From: Anthopleura xanthogrammica | Taxonomy: Eukaryota > Cnidaria > Anthozoa > Actiniaria > Actiniidae | DNA: 64,000 bases | NCBI GenBank assembly: GCA_964019055.1 | Contig: OZ025212.1 | Location: 7,645,109 to 7,709,108 of the forward strand | Direction: 5' to 3' | Shown here: positions 1-12,180 of the stretch, one piece after another | Layout: each line of letters starts with the position of its first letter | How positions within the stretch are numbered: the first letter of the stretch is position 1 | Translations under genes and position numbers: made by a program | The notes under the pieces: model-generated | Databases searched by the model: none | Seen by the model: only the letters and a program-made list of their open reading frames with translations | Told to the model about the DNA's origin: nothing

Positions 1-352
1 GCTGGTCCACAGACTTTTTCTTAGATAACAAACATGATGCATTCTAGTCTAGCTTGGGTACAAACATCTTTTTTTCATCATGCCTTATATGGTGTTGTTT
101 GTACCCAATCTTGACCACAATGCATCCTGTTCATTAAACTCAGAAAAGGCTAATTGCAGTTTACCCCCATCATTTTATCAATTAGTACCCATTTATATGA
201 CTGGGTGGAGAGAGGCTTCAAATATAGGTGCTCAATCTAGGGTTCAAACACTTATCCTGTAGGCATTAAAGTATGAATAGCAGGGTGAAAGTAAAATTGA
301 TAAATCAAGGATGTCATAATAGAAACATCAAAGAAAACACAATGCACAGTAC

Positions 353-3300
353 CTGATAGTGGAGAGAAACTCTGAACTCCTGCAGACTGTGTGTTAGCAA
401 AGACACTACTAGCAGCCTCTGTAAGACTTGGACCTGTTCATGATAATAGTCAATAAATTAAAGACATGTAAGTTTATGAAATGATTGTATTTTTAGTGTA
501 TTTTTTTATGAATAACTATTTAATAATAAATTATAGATGTGAGAAAACTATTGTCAATAATACCCCACTTCTGAGATATGCCTCACTTTTCACACACATG
601 TCAAATGTTTCTGTGCTAAATTAAATTTCTTTTCTGCTGTCAGGAATCACTGAGCATTTAGCACGTAGCCTTACATTAAAACCTTTGGGCATGACAAGGG
701 ACATATCTCAGATGTAGGCTATTACAGTAAGGTACCTGTAGCATTAAACTGAGGGATGGTACCAAAGCCTTGTGTGAGCAGTGAGGCGGAGGGTTTCCTA
801 GATCCCATCATATCAGGTGGTAACATGGGTTCCTCTAGAGGAGGTAGGATGTCGTGGCCACCACCACTCAATTGACTTGATGGCATGGAGTAAAACTTCT
901 CTTCAATGTCATCCCCAAGAACACTGAAAAACAAGTTATGATTGAGAAGGAATATGCATAATGGTGAACTAGTGAATCGGATGAATGGGTAAATTAAAGG
1001 GAAAAGTAATGAATGGAAGGGAAAGAAGGAAGGAAACAAGGAAGTAAGGAAGAAAAATATGGATAGTAGGTGGATGGAGTGGAATTGAATGATGAGATGG
1101 ATGGATGGATGGATGGGATTGAATGAGATGAAATTAGAATCGGATGGTAGGTTTGCTGTATGTATGAGACATTGATTGACAGATGGATGGCATATGAAAT
1201 GTTACTAGTAAAAATTATGAAATTAAAAATCATCAGACATATGAAACCACCGCTATGCCACCCATGCTTCCCAAACTAGACATACAAGAAAACAAAGTCA
1301 TACTCAAGAGTACCTGTCATATTCTGTTCCTGATGAGAAATGTGAAGATTCCTCTACAGTATTTGATGAATCAAAGCTAAAGTTCCATGACTCCACCCTA
1401 CTATGTCCTGATTCCATTCTGTGGTGTTTCTTGGCTTGGAGTTGGTTATGTAAATCTTCTTCTATTTTTCTGTAGTCATCAGGTTGCATTGGTTTGTTGG
1501 CTGTTCCTGGACCCTTTAACCCAAGGGACTCATTTGTATCTGATCATAGGAAAAGCATAATGTATCAGGGATCATGTTAGAGCAGTTTTTGTATGACTAT
1601 GAAAAACTTATGGTACCAACTGGGCCTTGCCATGGCTGTTTTAGTACCATGACATCGTGTGTATGAAAAATTGAAAAATTGAAAAATTGAAATAAACATT
1701 GGTTTATGTACATTGTACTTGTATACTTACCAGCAAGTGTTAATTCACTAGCTAATTCTAATAACAAATGAACTTGTCTAGGAGCCAGGAATACATTGAG
1801 AGTACCAAAGAAGCATTCAATATCAATCTATTTGAATGACATAACAAACATTTGATCAGCACTATTAAGATATACAGTACATGACTATTATTAAATTATC
1901 AAATATCAAATGTTGGTAGTCATGCTTTTGGAACTTTAATTCACAACAGATACATGTATATAAAATTATGTAGATTATTTATGGTGTCAGAGGAAACACC
2001 CTAACCTTGACCAACCTCCCTCTCCCCCGCCCCCCAATATTTTTCTCCCCCCCCCTCCCAATATTTTTCTCCCCCCCCCCCCCAATATTTTTCTTTGCTC
2101 ATTCTTAACTTACTGTACCTTTGATCCTGGTACTGAAACATTTTGTTTCAATTTAACTTTGATCTCTAGATGTCCAGAAAAGTTACCAATCTGTGTCGGC
2201 GGCAGTAAGCTACTTTTGTTGGATTTAGCGAATTCGTCAACTATTCCATTCAAGCAAGGGCTTAGCGATGGAGAGCTCAAACCACTAGTAGGAGAAGGAG
2301 GAGGAGACTCTGGAGATTCCGTATCAAATCCTGGTGGTAGTGTCCTGGCTGCCTCGTGGAATTCATCCAAGTAAGCAGATGCACCAAATATCTTGAGGTT
2401 TTTGAAAGCAAATGCTGCTGGTTCATAGACACTCTTGGCTTTATACTGGTCATCATTGTTTCCTAGTTCAGTTGAGAGATCTGAATAGTCAATCCTGGTA
2501 AAACAAAAGATATATTGCTGTGAGTTTGAAACAAAAGCCAATTTTAGCCAGAAATAATTTGCCCATCCAAGACAGTGCAAGACCTGAGTGCTTTTGTAGT
2601 CATCATGTGACTACAATTGCTATCGTTGCTGATATCCTGACCGTGCATTGATGTCATTGAGATTAGAAGATGGCGACAATGCCCAAAAAAGAACATGCAC
2701 ACATCTTGAGACTATAAAAAGGTTGCCATAGTAACTAAAACTCTGTATACAATTGCCATTCCATTTAATAGCATTAATTATGCTTGATGGTACAGTATGT
2801 GCCATGTTTCTGGCCTTACTCATAGGTTGAGAGCACTATGAAATCAATCAATGTTACCATATGCATGGTGACTTAATAATATAAACATAGGCACATATAC
2901 CTTTTAATTCGTATCTCTAAACCAACACCTGTCTTCATTGATTTTGGTAGATGTTCCAGTCTGATAACAGTATCAGAGAATGACAGCTTGATCCTTGATA
3001 ACACTGCAACAGAATCCATTACATTTTGTAAATAAAATAAATCATCTGACTAATAACTAATACAGTAAAACCTGGTTCACCCAGCATTGTAATCATCGTC
3101 ATAATTTTAACAGTCATGATCATTATGACTTGTGTCACCACAAAATCATAGTCATAATATCACAAGAAAAAGACCTTATCTGTCTGCTCAATAAAGGGTG
3201 TCTGCAGATTAAAGACTAAGGCAATTTGCTTTAGAAAAAAAGGAAGAAAATATATCAGGACTGTGCAATTAGCTGTCTGTTAAATTGTAATGAAGGGTGT

Positions 3301-6300
3301 CCTCTTAATAAGTAGTCTGATGTATCCACTGTAGAAATAATTATCAATTAGCTAATACTTAGTGAATATTGAAAAAATGTAATGAATATTCCGATTTGTT
3401 TTGAACCTAATTTACCAAATCAGTGGCAGATTTAGAGGGTGGTTACAGGATATCATGATCCCCATTTCTAGCTTGGAATAAAGTCTATCATTTTGATTTT
3501 GTGACCCCCCCCCCCCCCCCGACTCAAAACCCTAGATCCACCACAGCAAATCATGGTCATAAACTTCTAATCAAAAGGCAACTCAAAAGTACCGTCAAGT
3601 AGAATGATATGCAGTGTACCTGATTCAATGGTTTGGGCAAAGGATTCCAACCCTTCAAATGACTGGGTTGTAGCCTCAGCTTGTTCTTCTCCAGGTGATG
3701 GACCTTGTTTTAGACATTCTTGTGCTAGTTCCATGCTGGTTGTCATGGAATTGAAGATCATGGATTCTGATAAACTCCCTAAAAAAAACACAAATTGAGC
3801 AATTAGTCTGACTCATAAAAATTCAAAGGCCTCACATTAACTGTATGTTCACCATGTTCATGGCTGGTGTAGCCTCTCACCTCTTCACATGCATATCGGT
3901 TTTGATTCCTGGACTCAGCATCACATGTGAAAAGAGTTTGTTCATTGATTTTTCTCCCTCCACAAAACCTAACCAGCTAAATTCTAAACTCTAAAACCCC
4001 GCCAGAGGTTATTGCTTTAGGGTTCAATAAAATCTGAACTTTTATCTACATGTACAGCTACACTGTACATGATAGAAAAGTTATTCAGAAAACACTAGCT
4101 TGTGCAGGGACTCAGAAAAAATTCCAAGTCCAGGCCACCTGACAGGAATCGAACCTGTGAACTTCCGGACACCATTCTGATGCCTTGCCACTAAGCTACA
4201 GGGAGACTCATGTGGTTATGGTCACTTTTTTTCTGAGCCCCTGCACAAGCTTTTGTCTTCTGAATAACTTTTCTATCATTTCTATCTTCCTAGCTTCTTA
4301 TCTTCGATCATCTGCAGTTATTTACATGTATAATATTTCCAACCCCTTCAACTGAATTACAAAATTGAGTTGAACCGTGTCATCTAGTTGCTATCTAGTC
4401 TCATAATTTGACTAATAGATATACAGTACATGGATCATGAGCAATTCTATATGTATGTGTGGGCAATTTTGCAAGTGTGAGTTAATCCAAGGGACCAATG
4501 GAAATTGTTACCATCAAAAAATATCTCAATCTTTATGTCACAATCAAGGGAAGATATTTTTTTGCTCCGTCCCTCAGATTGGGAATTAGTGTAAGGATTA
4601 ACATAACACCTGGTGTATGTTTACCTGGTTCAGATCTTTGTCGCATGGCAATGGTAAGTTCTAGACCTTGTATATCCATGCAACAGCTATCATTAAGCAG
4701 AGCAGACCAGGGCACTGAGACAGATATGTTTTTAATGTATCCATCGATGATCTCAAATGGTGCACCTACATTGTCCAGCATCTCATTCACAGACTGCAAA
4801 CAAATATGGATCAAAATATATGTTATATTTGAAGAGGCACTGGAGTAACTGCTGCTCAGTACTGCGCTGATGGAGCAGCATTAGCACATATTTTTGAACT
4901 TTGAATTGATTTCACAAGAAACTATTTACCAGTAATTAGAATTTGTCAGGCAAATTTTACAGTGATGACACTAACTGGGACCACTAGACAGAGATTGAAC
5001 TGATAACAGCAATGGCCAATCAGATCATCACGTTCTCACTGCCATATCGCATTAATTAGGTAAACACTGACAGCAGAACACAAAACAGCATCGAAAGTGA
5101 GTGTAATTTCTATCGAAAACGCAGTTTGAATTAAAGGTCTACTTACAGTATCCAGTTGATATACAGTAAGAAATATTTTCTGTCCCCCTGTCTTCGAAGA
5201 ATCTCAAGTTTCAAGCAATAATATAGTAAATTCTAGACCAAAACTTTGTAAAAATACCAGTTGCAAATTCTTAAAGCTGATTAGCCCAGACAGTTTTTGT
5301 TGGAATGACATTGTTTTTAGGTGTTATCTGATTGGTCAGTTTAAGTGTTCAAGTGGTCCCAGTTAGTGTGTCTGCACTGTAAATTCTTATTTTAAAGTGG
5401 AGTACCCTTTTAAATATTTGCTTTGAAAAATATGATAATTGAAAAAAATTGGAAAAAAGGAATATAATTCTACTTTACATATTTTCTATCTAAGAGAAAT
5501 ATAGAAAATTAATACTTAGATACACTACTAGCTTACAATTATTTAGATTGGAACTTAGATTAGGTACATGTAAGTGTCCCAATTAGTTTGCTAAATGTTC
5601 ACTAGATCTCTTAGCAAATTAATTATATAGTCATCATCATCAATCATCATCATATCATCATCATATCACCATCATCATCATATCACCACCATCATCATCA
5701 TCATCATCATTTCTGAATTCAAATAAGATTTAGAAGAAGGAAAGTTTCAAAATGAAACCAAATGAAGAATGAAGCAAGTTCATCAGCTTGGAGGAAAAAC
5801 GTTTTATAAAAGGTATTGGGCATTTTTAAAGGTTGTCTAGAACAGGTTATAGGTCTAAGACTCCCAGTAGGCAACACCACAGAAAGCTAGTCCTAACAAA
5901 TACCCCTACCTACCCCCAAAAGTTAAGCTTCTGACTACACAAATACTTCCTATTTGCTCAAAACCAATTTACTAAAAAATGGCAAGCATTTTTTAAAAGT
6001 ATTAAAAATCCAGCAAGTATATCTGCACATATTGGAAACCCTACAAGAAATATATGAATCATTTTTTCACATATAGTTTATACAAAGACAAAACTTTTGT
6101 TAGCTTAAGTTACAGGTAAAGTAAATCGTGATGTGAAAACGAAAATTAACAAATTGAATCCCTATGAACAATCGATATTTTCAGCAACAGAGTTCAATCA
6201 AATGAAGCCTTTAAGAAAAGCACTTAAAATAACACATATAAACTTATATTACCCGTAATTGGGAAATACAAGCTGGTTATGAATAAATAACTAGTATTCA

Positions 6301-6656
6301 TTCACCAAGCCAAATTCTTGGTTTCTAAACAATAACACTAAAAAAGGACAAAGTTCTTTATGAATAATATTTTCTGCAAAACATCAAGTTTGTGTTAGCA
6401 AAACGACTGTTTTGGGCAAGGCAAGCGAGATATAGTAATACAATTAAGTCTGGTAGGTAATTATGAGTTTATTTTATAAAATACGTACCCACACATCGAG
6501 AGGAACGTTCTCAACTCTTCCAGTTCCATTATAAAGGTCCACAGTCAACTGCTCGAGAGTCAACTTCTCTTGCAGGAAGTGCCCTAAATAGTGCTGTAGA
6601 AGATACCTACAGGCTCTTTTCTTGATAGAATCAGACCAAGGGAAGTACCAAGGCAT
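353..6656 (-). CDS. ATG2: ATG2 autophagy lipid-transfer protein, N-terminal nine coding exons (partial)
   Basis: ATG2 is a bridge-like lipid-transfer protein that moves phospholipid from ER to the growing autophagosome membrane and works with WIPI proteins and ATG9. The first coding exon encodes a chorein-type N-terminus starting MPWYFPWSDSIKKRACRYLL, very close to animal ATG2A/B, followed by a segment with VPWSALL as in the family. Coding exons (minus strand, 5' to 3'): 6489-6656, 4625-4793, 3620-3778, 2901-3003, 2119-2494, 1731-1827, 1314-1539, 736-923, 353-433. All junctions are GT-AG and the phases 0,1,1,2,0,1,2,1,1 join without a frame break, giving about 522 residues of a protein that is usually near 1,900; the remainder must lie left of the window. 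The fifth exon carries a proline/serine-rich stretch (PESPPPSP), as expected of the low-complexity linker. Introns hold a tRNA-like MITE and a CAT repeat. ATG2A versus ATG2B cannot be assigned. Confidence 0.93.
4068..4280. mobile_element. Palindromic MITE with an internal tRNA-like segment
   Basis: Two arms of about 54 bp (4068-4122 and 4225-4279) are inverted copies: gatagaaaagttattcagaa on the left, its mirror on the right. Between them, 4130-4207 on the minus strand reads like a tRNA with A-box-like TAGCTTAGTGGC and B-box-like GGTTCGATTCC. The tRNA-like acceptor ends do not pair, so it is not a functional tRNA. It lies in an ATG2 intron. Confidence 0.65.
5628..5710. repeat. CAT/ATC trinucleotide microsatellite in ATG2 intron 1
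   Basis: Imperfect (CAT)n run with occasional CAC and CAAT interruptions inside the first coding intron of ATG2. Confidence 0.9.
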
Positions 6657-6924
6657 GTTGGAAGCTTGTTCTGGCCTTTAGGACTACATTAACTAGATAT
6701 TAGGAGTGCTAAACAAGCGTATTTTTAGCAGGAGACGAGAAATTCCCCTGTCAATCGCCATGTTTTTTGATGATCGTCGTGTTTTTGTTTGGAAATCACG
6801 TCAGATTAACCAGCATGCAATTCGGAATGAGTAGTGGACAGACAGACATTTACCACACGGGACCCAATTCTAAACCCGAATCAAATCCAGATCACCATAG
6901 AAACGTTTTTCAGACGTTTTTTAA

Positions 6925-7220
6925 TAAGGAAGCTCACAAAGCACTGTAGGAAACTGAGTCCTGCAAAAATGGAACAGGGAAATCAAAGGAAATATTAGGA
7001 AAAAATACTGTTATGTTTTTCCGTGTTTATTACATTTTCATAGAAAATGTCATTAGGAAAAATTGTCAGATAAATTTTTAGAGGAAACAAAAAAGCATAA
7101 GGACTCAGTTTCAATAGATTTCAATAGAAAAATAGATTTTCAAATCATTTTAATGGGGATAGACCTATGTATGGGAGATGTGCTCTCTTACTTCATACTC
7201 TCTTGTTTCCCATCATGCTT
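6925..7220. mobile_element. Palindromic MITE, intact copy of the element split in gene B
   Basis: Left end agctcacaaagcactgtagg is mirrored by cccatcatgctttgtgct at the right end. Interior matches such as aaaattgtcagat are shared with a second copy interrupted by a larger insertion in gene B (31975-33400), which identifies this as the uninterrupted version. Confidence 0.65.
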
Positions 7221-7870
7221 TGTGCTAGAAATTCAAGCTGAAGCATATTGACTATTGAGATTTAGTGGTATCTTATTATCATACCTGGAATTTAGAAGTT
7301 GATTATTGTGGAAGTTAGGTACCCTGTGCTCCAGAGACCTGGGTATTCTGTTTGGTTACAGTATTTCTCCTTGCTACTTCTGGGACAGCAGAGCAGGGGG
7401 AGATGGGGGGGGGGGGGGGCTAAGAGCAAATGCTGGAGCAAGAATAAAAAACCTCTGGATCCCAGGGTATGTGGAGGGATGGAGGGAGGAAAACCCAAGA
7501 AATCTGGTGAAAAATGAAACCCTTGAAACACAAGAGAAAACAAACAAGCAACTCTTACTACTAAATTTGTGTAAATTCAGAAAAATATCTCGTCTTTCAA
7601 ATTCCTTTATTACATTTGTCAGCCTAATAATGAAAATCATCCACAGCAATGAGATCTCCAACTGAAAAGTGTATAGTACAAGCTCCCTATTCTAGTCTGC
7701 TGACTCATGTTATAAATCAGTAAATCTAACTTCTGAAAATTGAGGAAATCCAAAATTAACAGATATTTTGTAAAAACAGCTATCCAAGAAAATCTCCTAT
7801 AGATAGTTCTCGATTATTTTTAATATATAATGGGAATTCATTGAAATCATATCCCAATTTTCATGAGTGA

Positions 7871-8232
7871 TGTTACTAAACCTGTGAAACAAAAATTACT
7901 TGTTAATTAACAATTAGTCCTCGAGTCCGAATGAGGGCGAGAGGTCTAATTGTTTTAGTAAAAACCTACTAATCGGTCCAATAAAAGGATGCAAAACGTT
8001 TTGGATTTTGCTTTAAATATATTTTTTTTGGTTTTCAAAACCGGCGCTTTTTGCTACTAGAGGTCTATCACTAATAGACCCCTAGTAGCTCAGCCAATCA
8101 CAGGGCTCGATTGGTGATAGACCATTAGTAGGTTTTTTCTAATGTGTAATAGTCATATAGACACAAAAGAGAACGATGGAAATAAGATGTACTGATCTCT
8201 ATTAGTTTACTATTTCACTGATTAAGTAATCT
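7871..8232. mobile_element. Nested pair of palindromic MITEs
   Basis: Outer arms (ttactaaacctgtgaaac near 7873 and its mirror near 8205-8232) surround an inner inverted repeat whose ends are taaaaacctactaat (about 7957) and attagtaggtttttt (about 8126). The inner element appears to have inserted into the outer one. Confidence 0.6.
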
Positions 8233-8583
8233 TTTGAACAAACTTCACTTATCCATTACATTCATTTTTTTTTTTTTTCATTCTTTTATACCTTTTCTTA
8301 CCAGTGAATATTTTAATTTTATTCTTTTGGCATCCTTGTGGTAAGTATACAACCTAAGGGCAGATCCAGGGGGAGCGTTAGGGGGGTCCAGACCTCCTGT
8401 CATAACTAAGGTTCCATTGTTTGCTTTATCCTAAAATTTTGTAGTTTTGTCACAGATGTGAAGTAAGTTTTGTATGAAGTATACATTTGGACCCCCCTTT
8501 CAACAAAATCCTGGATCCACCCTTGCAACCCTCCTATATAGAGCACACGCAGTAAAACCATTAAATAAAATCAAAGTTGATAC

Positions 8584-8749
8584 TGACAAATAGTAGGTAT
8601 TTAGTGACTTATAGTAACTGTTGCTATCACCAAACAAGAACATTCATGACACAAAGACACAAGAAACCATTTGTGTTTGTGTAATGAATGTTCTGGTTGA
8701 GTGCTAGCGACTACAGTATTAGTCACTAAATGCCTACTATTTGTCAGTA
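8584..8749. mobile_element. Palindromic MITE (tgacaaatagtagg termini)
   Basis: The left end tgacaaatagtaggtattta is mirrored by taaatgcctactatttgtca at the right, with further pairing (aacattcat/atgaatgtt) inside. No coding potential. Confidence 0.75.
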
Positions 8750-8833
8750 AAGACTACAAGGGATAAGGAGAAGTACCACAAATTCAGCGGGGATCAACAA
8801 GTTCATTAGGAATCAAACTACACTACAGATCTC

Positions 8834-8982
8834 TTAGAGTGAAATTGCTACACCCATGAAATAAAAATTGCTTTTTCAAGTCTAATAGTCAAATAGACAC
8901 AAAAGAAAACAATGAAATTAGGGTCTACTAAAGTGTATTAGTCTAATTTCTATTTCACAGGTTTAGTGACTTCACTCTAACA
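8834..8982. mobile_element. Palindromic MITE (ttagagtgaa termini)
   Basis: Left end ttagagtgaaattgctac and right end cacttcactctaac form an imperfect inverted pair. The ends resemble those of the outer element at 9143-9434 (ttagagtggttttca), suggesting one family. Confidence 0.6.
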
Positions 8983-9142
8983 AGGTTAGTGGCACTTTCT
9001 GCTACAAATAATGGACCATAGCCTCATCAATTTTGTACATGAACTACTCTAAAAGATATGAGAGGGTATGGAGGTATATCTGATTATTTCTGCCTATTTT
9101 ACCTACAGTCAAATGATTGCTACTGCACTTTAGCTTGCTTTT

Positions 9143-9434
9143 TAGAGTGGTTTTCATAAACCCGTGAAATACACTTAAGCAAATTTAGCACTAAATATTG
9201 TGTTTATCTAACTATAGAGGCTTTGCACCGTCACGTGATGGCAGCCATGACAGGAGGCAGGTACAATAGAGTCTTTCCCCCTGGGAAACTGAATTCTTTC
9301 TCATGTAAATCATATTAGACCAGATTCAATAATTGTTCCTGCCTCCTGTCATGGCTGCCATCACGTGATGGTGCAAAGCCTCTATTACACTCTAATTAGT
9401 ACACTTTATTTTACGGGTGAATGAAAACCACTCT
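9143..9434. mobile_element. Nested MITEs: outer element carrying a second palindrome
   Basis: The outer arms agagtggttttcataaaccc and its mirror (gggtgaatgaaaaccactct) flank an inner hairpin at 9218-9387. The inner arms aggctttgcaccgtcacgtg and cacgtgatggtgcaaagcct are almost perfect inverted copies about 55 bp long. This is a clear insertion of one element into another. Confidence 0.75.
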
Positions 9435-9588
9435 ATTGCAAATATTACAAATTTAGTGATAATTCAGGCTATCACAGATATAGCTTATTCACAGCCTTGG
9501 CTAACATTTTTGTTCAATCAATAATGTTAAGTTCTAGCCGTTATAAACCAGTTTAAATTTTAAACCAAAATTTCGTTTATGTCTGTCA

Positions 9589-12129
9589 TTATCGTGTATA
9601 ATAAACTCTGTAATATAATGTTTTTGATCTAAAAAGTGAGTAAGAATTATCAAATTTCAACAAATATACCCCTCGTCCAGGGTACATATGGCTTCCTACG
9701 ATGACTTCTTCATGACATGGTCTTCTTACAACAGGTAAAATCTCATCAACTCGTGGTTTATGGGCTTCATTTTCAGCTGGTTTGTCTTCCTCTTCTGCAA
9801 ATTCATCATCATCTGATTCGTTGACTGCTACTGTGATGTTTTTGGAGTTTGGGTGAGACCATTCAAAGCTGACTCCAAAGCCGAGGTCATAGTGTTCTGT
9901 GGCAAATTCCCAAAACAGACAAGTACCTAGAAAAACAAACCAAAATAATGAAGTACTAGTTAGGGATAGTTAGGGATTAATCTAGTATGCCAGCTCCAAT
10001 AACTAAGGGAATACAAGTTAGCTAAATACTGTGGGGGTAACAGGTCCTTTTGATCCATAATTTTCCTTTTCCAGGTCATTTAAAATAAGCATTTGATCCT
10101 TCACAGTTATCGAGTATCTATCAACAACCCAAACTTTAAATTTAAATTTTTGGACTGGCATGAATAAACACATTTTGAACAGAATATTTAGAACATATTT
10201 AGAACCAATATGTCCCATATCAATGTTTTTTACAATTCCACATGGTTATCAAGTTCAAATCGATGAGAGGCAATAGTTGTAGTAATTCACACATTGATTT
10301 TCCTTTTGTTCAAAATGGATATAAGAATGCAAAACGGTAGAATTTACCATAATATTATTGCACAGCATTCTTTTAAGCTGAGGATATGTCGCTTACTAGA
10401 ATTTATTTTTGTTTTCCTAAGTTCCTAAAATTAGACATTTTATTTTTATCTCGTCATAAGATGATACTATGGTTTAAGAGTGTTTTCTTTCAATTTTTTT
10501 TACAGAAGTTTATAATCCATTCATATTTGAATGTGCAGATGATCCCTGCAGTTCAGCAGTCAAAGATAAGATAAAGGGAGCCCTTGAATGTACTGAATGT
10601 ACCAAATGAAATAGAATGGTGGGAAACATGGTACAATATGCTGTAACAATGAAATGGCTTCCCATTGTCTTCCAGTAATTCACCCAATCACAATGCGTAG
10701 TTACGGTTACAGTAAGATATGGTACGGCTACAGTACGACTATGAATTGACTGTATCGTTTCCCACTCATACTGTATGAAAACCGCTCTATTGTACACATT
10801 TGACAGTGAATTTAAAGGTGCAAAAAACACTGACAATTATATAGACAATTATACAATATCCTCCCTCTGTAATGGAGGCCCTCCCTCAAGGTGTTGTTCA
10901 AACACATTGTAAGCCTTTACTTCAAAAAAAATTGACACAGTCACATGTACACTTACCACTATCATGGGTTGGTACCCGAACTGTCATGGTCTCTCCTCTT
11001 CCAACTACAAGCACTGAACTAGGATCTGACTTGACATGTTGGATAAACTCCATGACTTTTGGTCTGGTCCATAGCGATGCTGGAAGGATACGAGGTACTC
11101 CATTGACCAATGGTGAAGCTTTCTCCTAATTATCAAGAATAACAAATATTAAGCAAACAACTGAGCTGATCTAAGTCAGCTGGCACCACTAATTCATAGA
11201 TAGAACCCTGAAACAACCTCTGAGCTGATCTAAGTCAGCCGGCACCACTAACTCATACTGTAGATAGAACCCTGATACAACCTCTGGGCTGATTTAATTC
11301 AGGCCATGCAAGTTCACACCAATCACCAGTTGAACCATCAAACAGCATCTGGGCTGCATGATCATGCGAACTTGGGTCACTGCTTTTTCACAGATTGATT
11401 GGGAATTTAGCTCGTTAGAACCATAGAACCCAGATAAAACCTTAAAATCAAGTGAATTACATGCTGGCGTGTGTCTCACCTGTTGATTTTCTTGTTTTGG
11501 TGGAGGTTTTTGTAACCCATCAACTTGCAGTTGTTCTTGAAGTTGCTGTTGTTGTTGCTGCTGTATTAAGAGTCCCTCTCGCCTTTTTATTTCTTCTAGT
11601 TGTTTTCTGAAAATAAAAATTATATACAAAATCTATAAGTGTTGTCACGTTACATGTACAAGGACAACAAGTTTTCCAAAATATATCATGAAACATATGA
11701 TTCAAAAACTACTTGTTAACTGATTCCATAGTGGTACATAGTTCAGTTCAAACAGCTACAGTGTCGTACACTTTACATCAATGTTATTTTAGATGCTACA
11801 TAAAGGAAAATGTTCTTGCAGTAGGGTTTAAGATTTGTGAATTGATTGGTGTACCTTTCTTCCTCAGCTTTTCTTCTTGCTTCTTCCTCTGCTAACAGTT
11901 GTTGTTCTCTTTCTGCTGCTTCTTCCATTTCTTTTCTCTTTCTTTCTTCCTCTTCTTGTATTTTTCTGGTTATCTCCTCAGCCTCTTTTTGCTGTGCTTC
12001 CATCCAAGGCTTCAGCTCTGGGGAACATTCTTCTAGGAGTATACAAAAGTTTTCCATTGCTTCTGTCTTGCTCATGTCACCTAAGGATTCCCACACTCTC
12101 CTTTATTTCAAAAAAGATAATAACATTAA

Positions 12130-12180
<51 letters not shown>

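Larger units (their letters stand above)
6657..9588. other. Intergenic region between ATG2 and ACBD3, packed with MITEs
   Basis: I see no gene here. ATG2 starts at the left edge and ACBD3 stops at the right. The stretch holds a palindromic element at about 6925-7220, a decayed SINE-like fragment (7440-7520, minus), and several further inverted-repeat elements listed separately. The ORFs in it run through repeats. Confidence 0.75.

Noticed and set aside
4130..4207. Functional tRNA gene
   Set aside because: A- and B-box-like motifs are present, but the acceptor stem does not pair and the unit is embedded in a MITE.
7292..7665. Overlapping ORFs of 70-120 codons on both strands
   Set aside because: They overlap each other, cross a poly-G run and a SINE-like fragment, and show no family resemblance.
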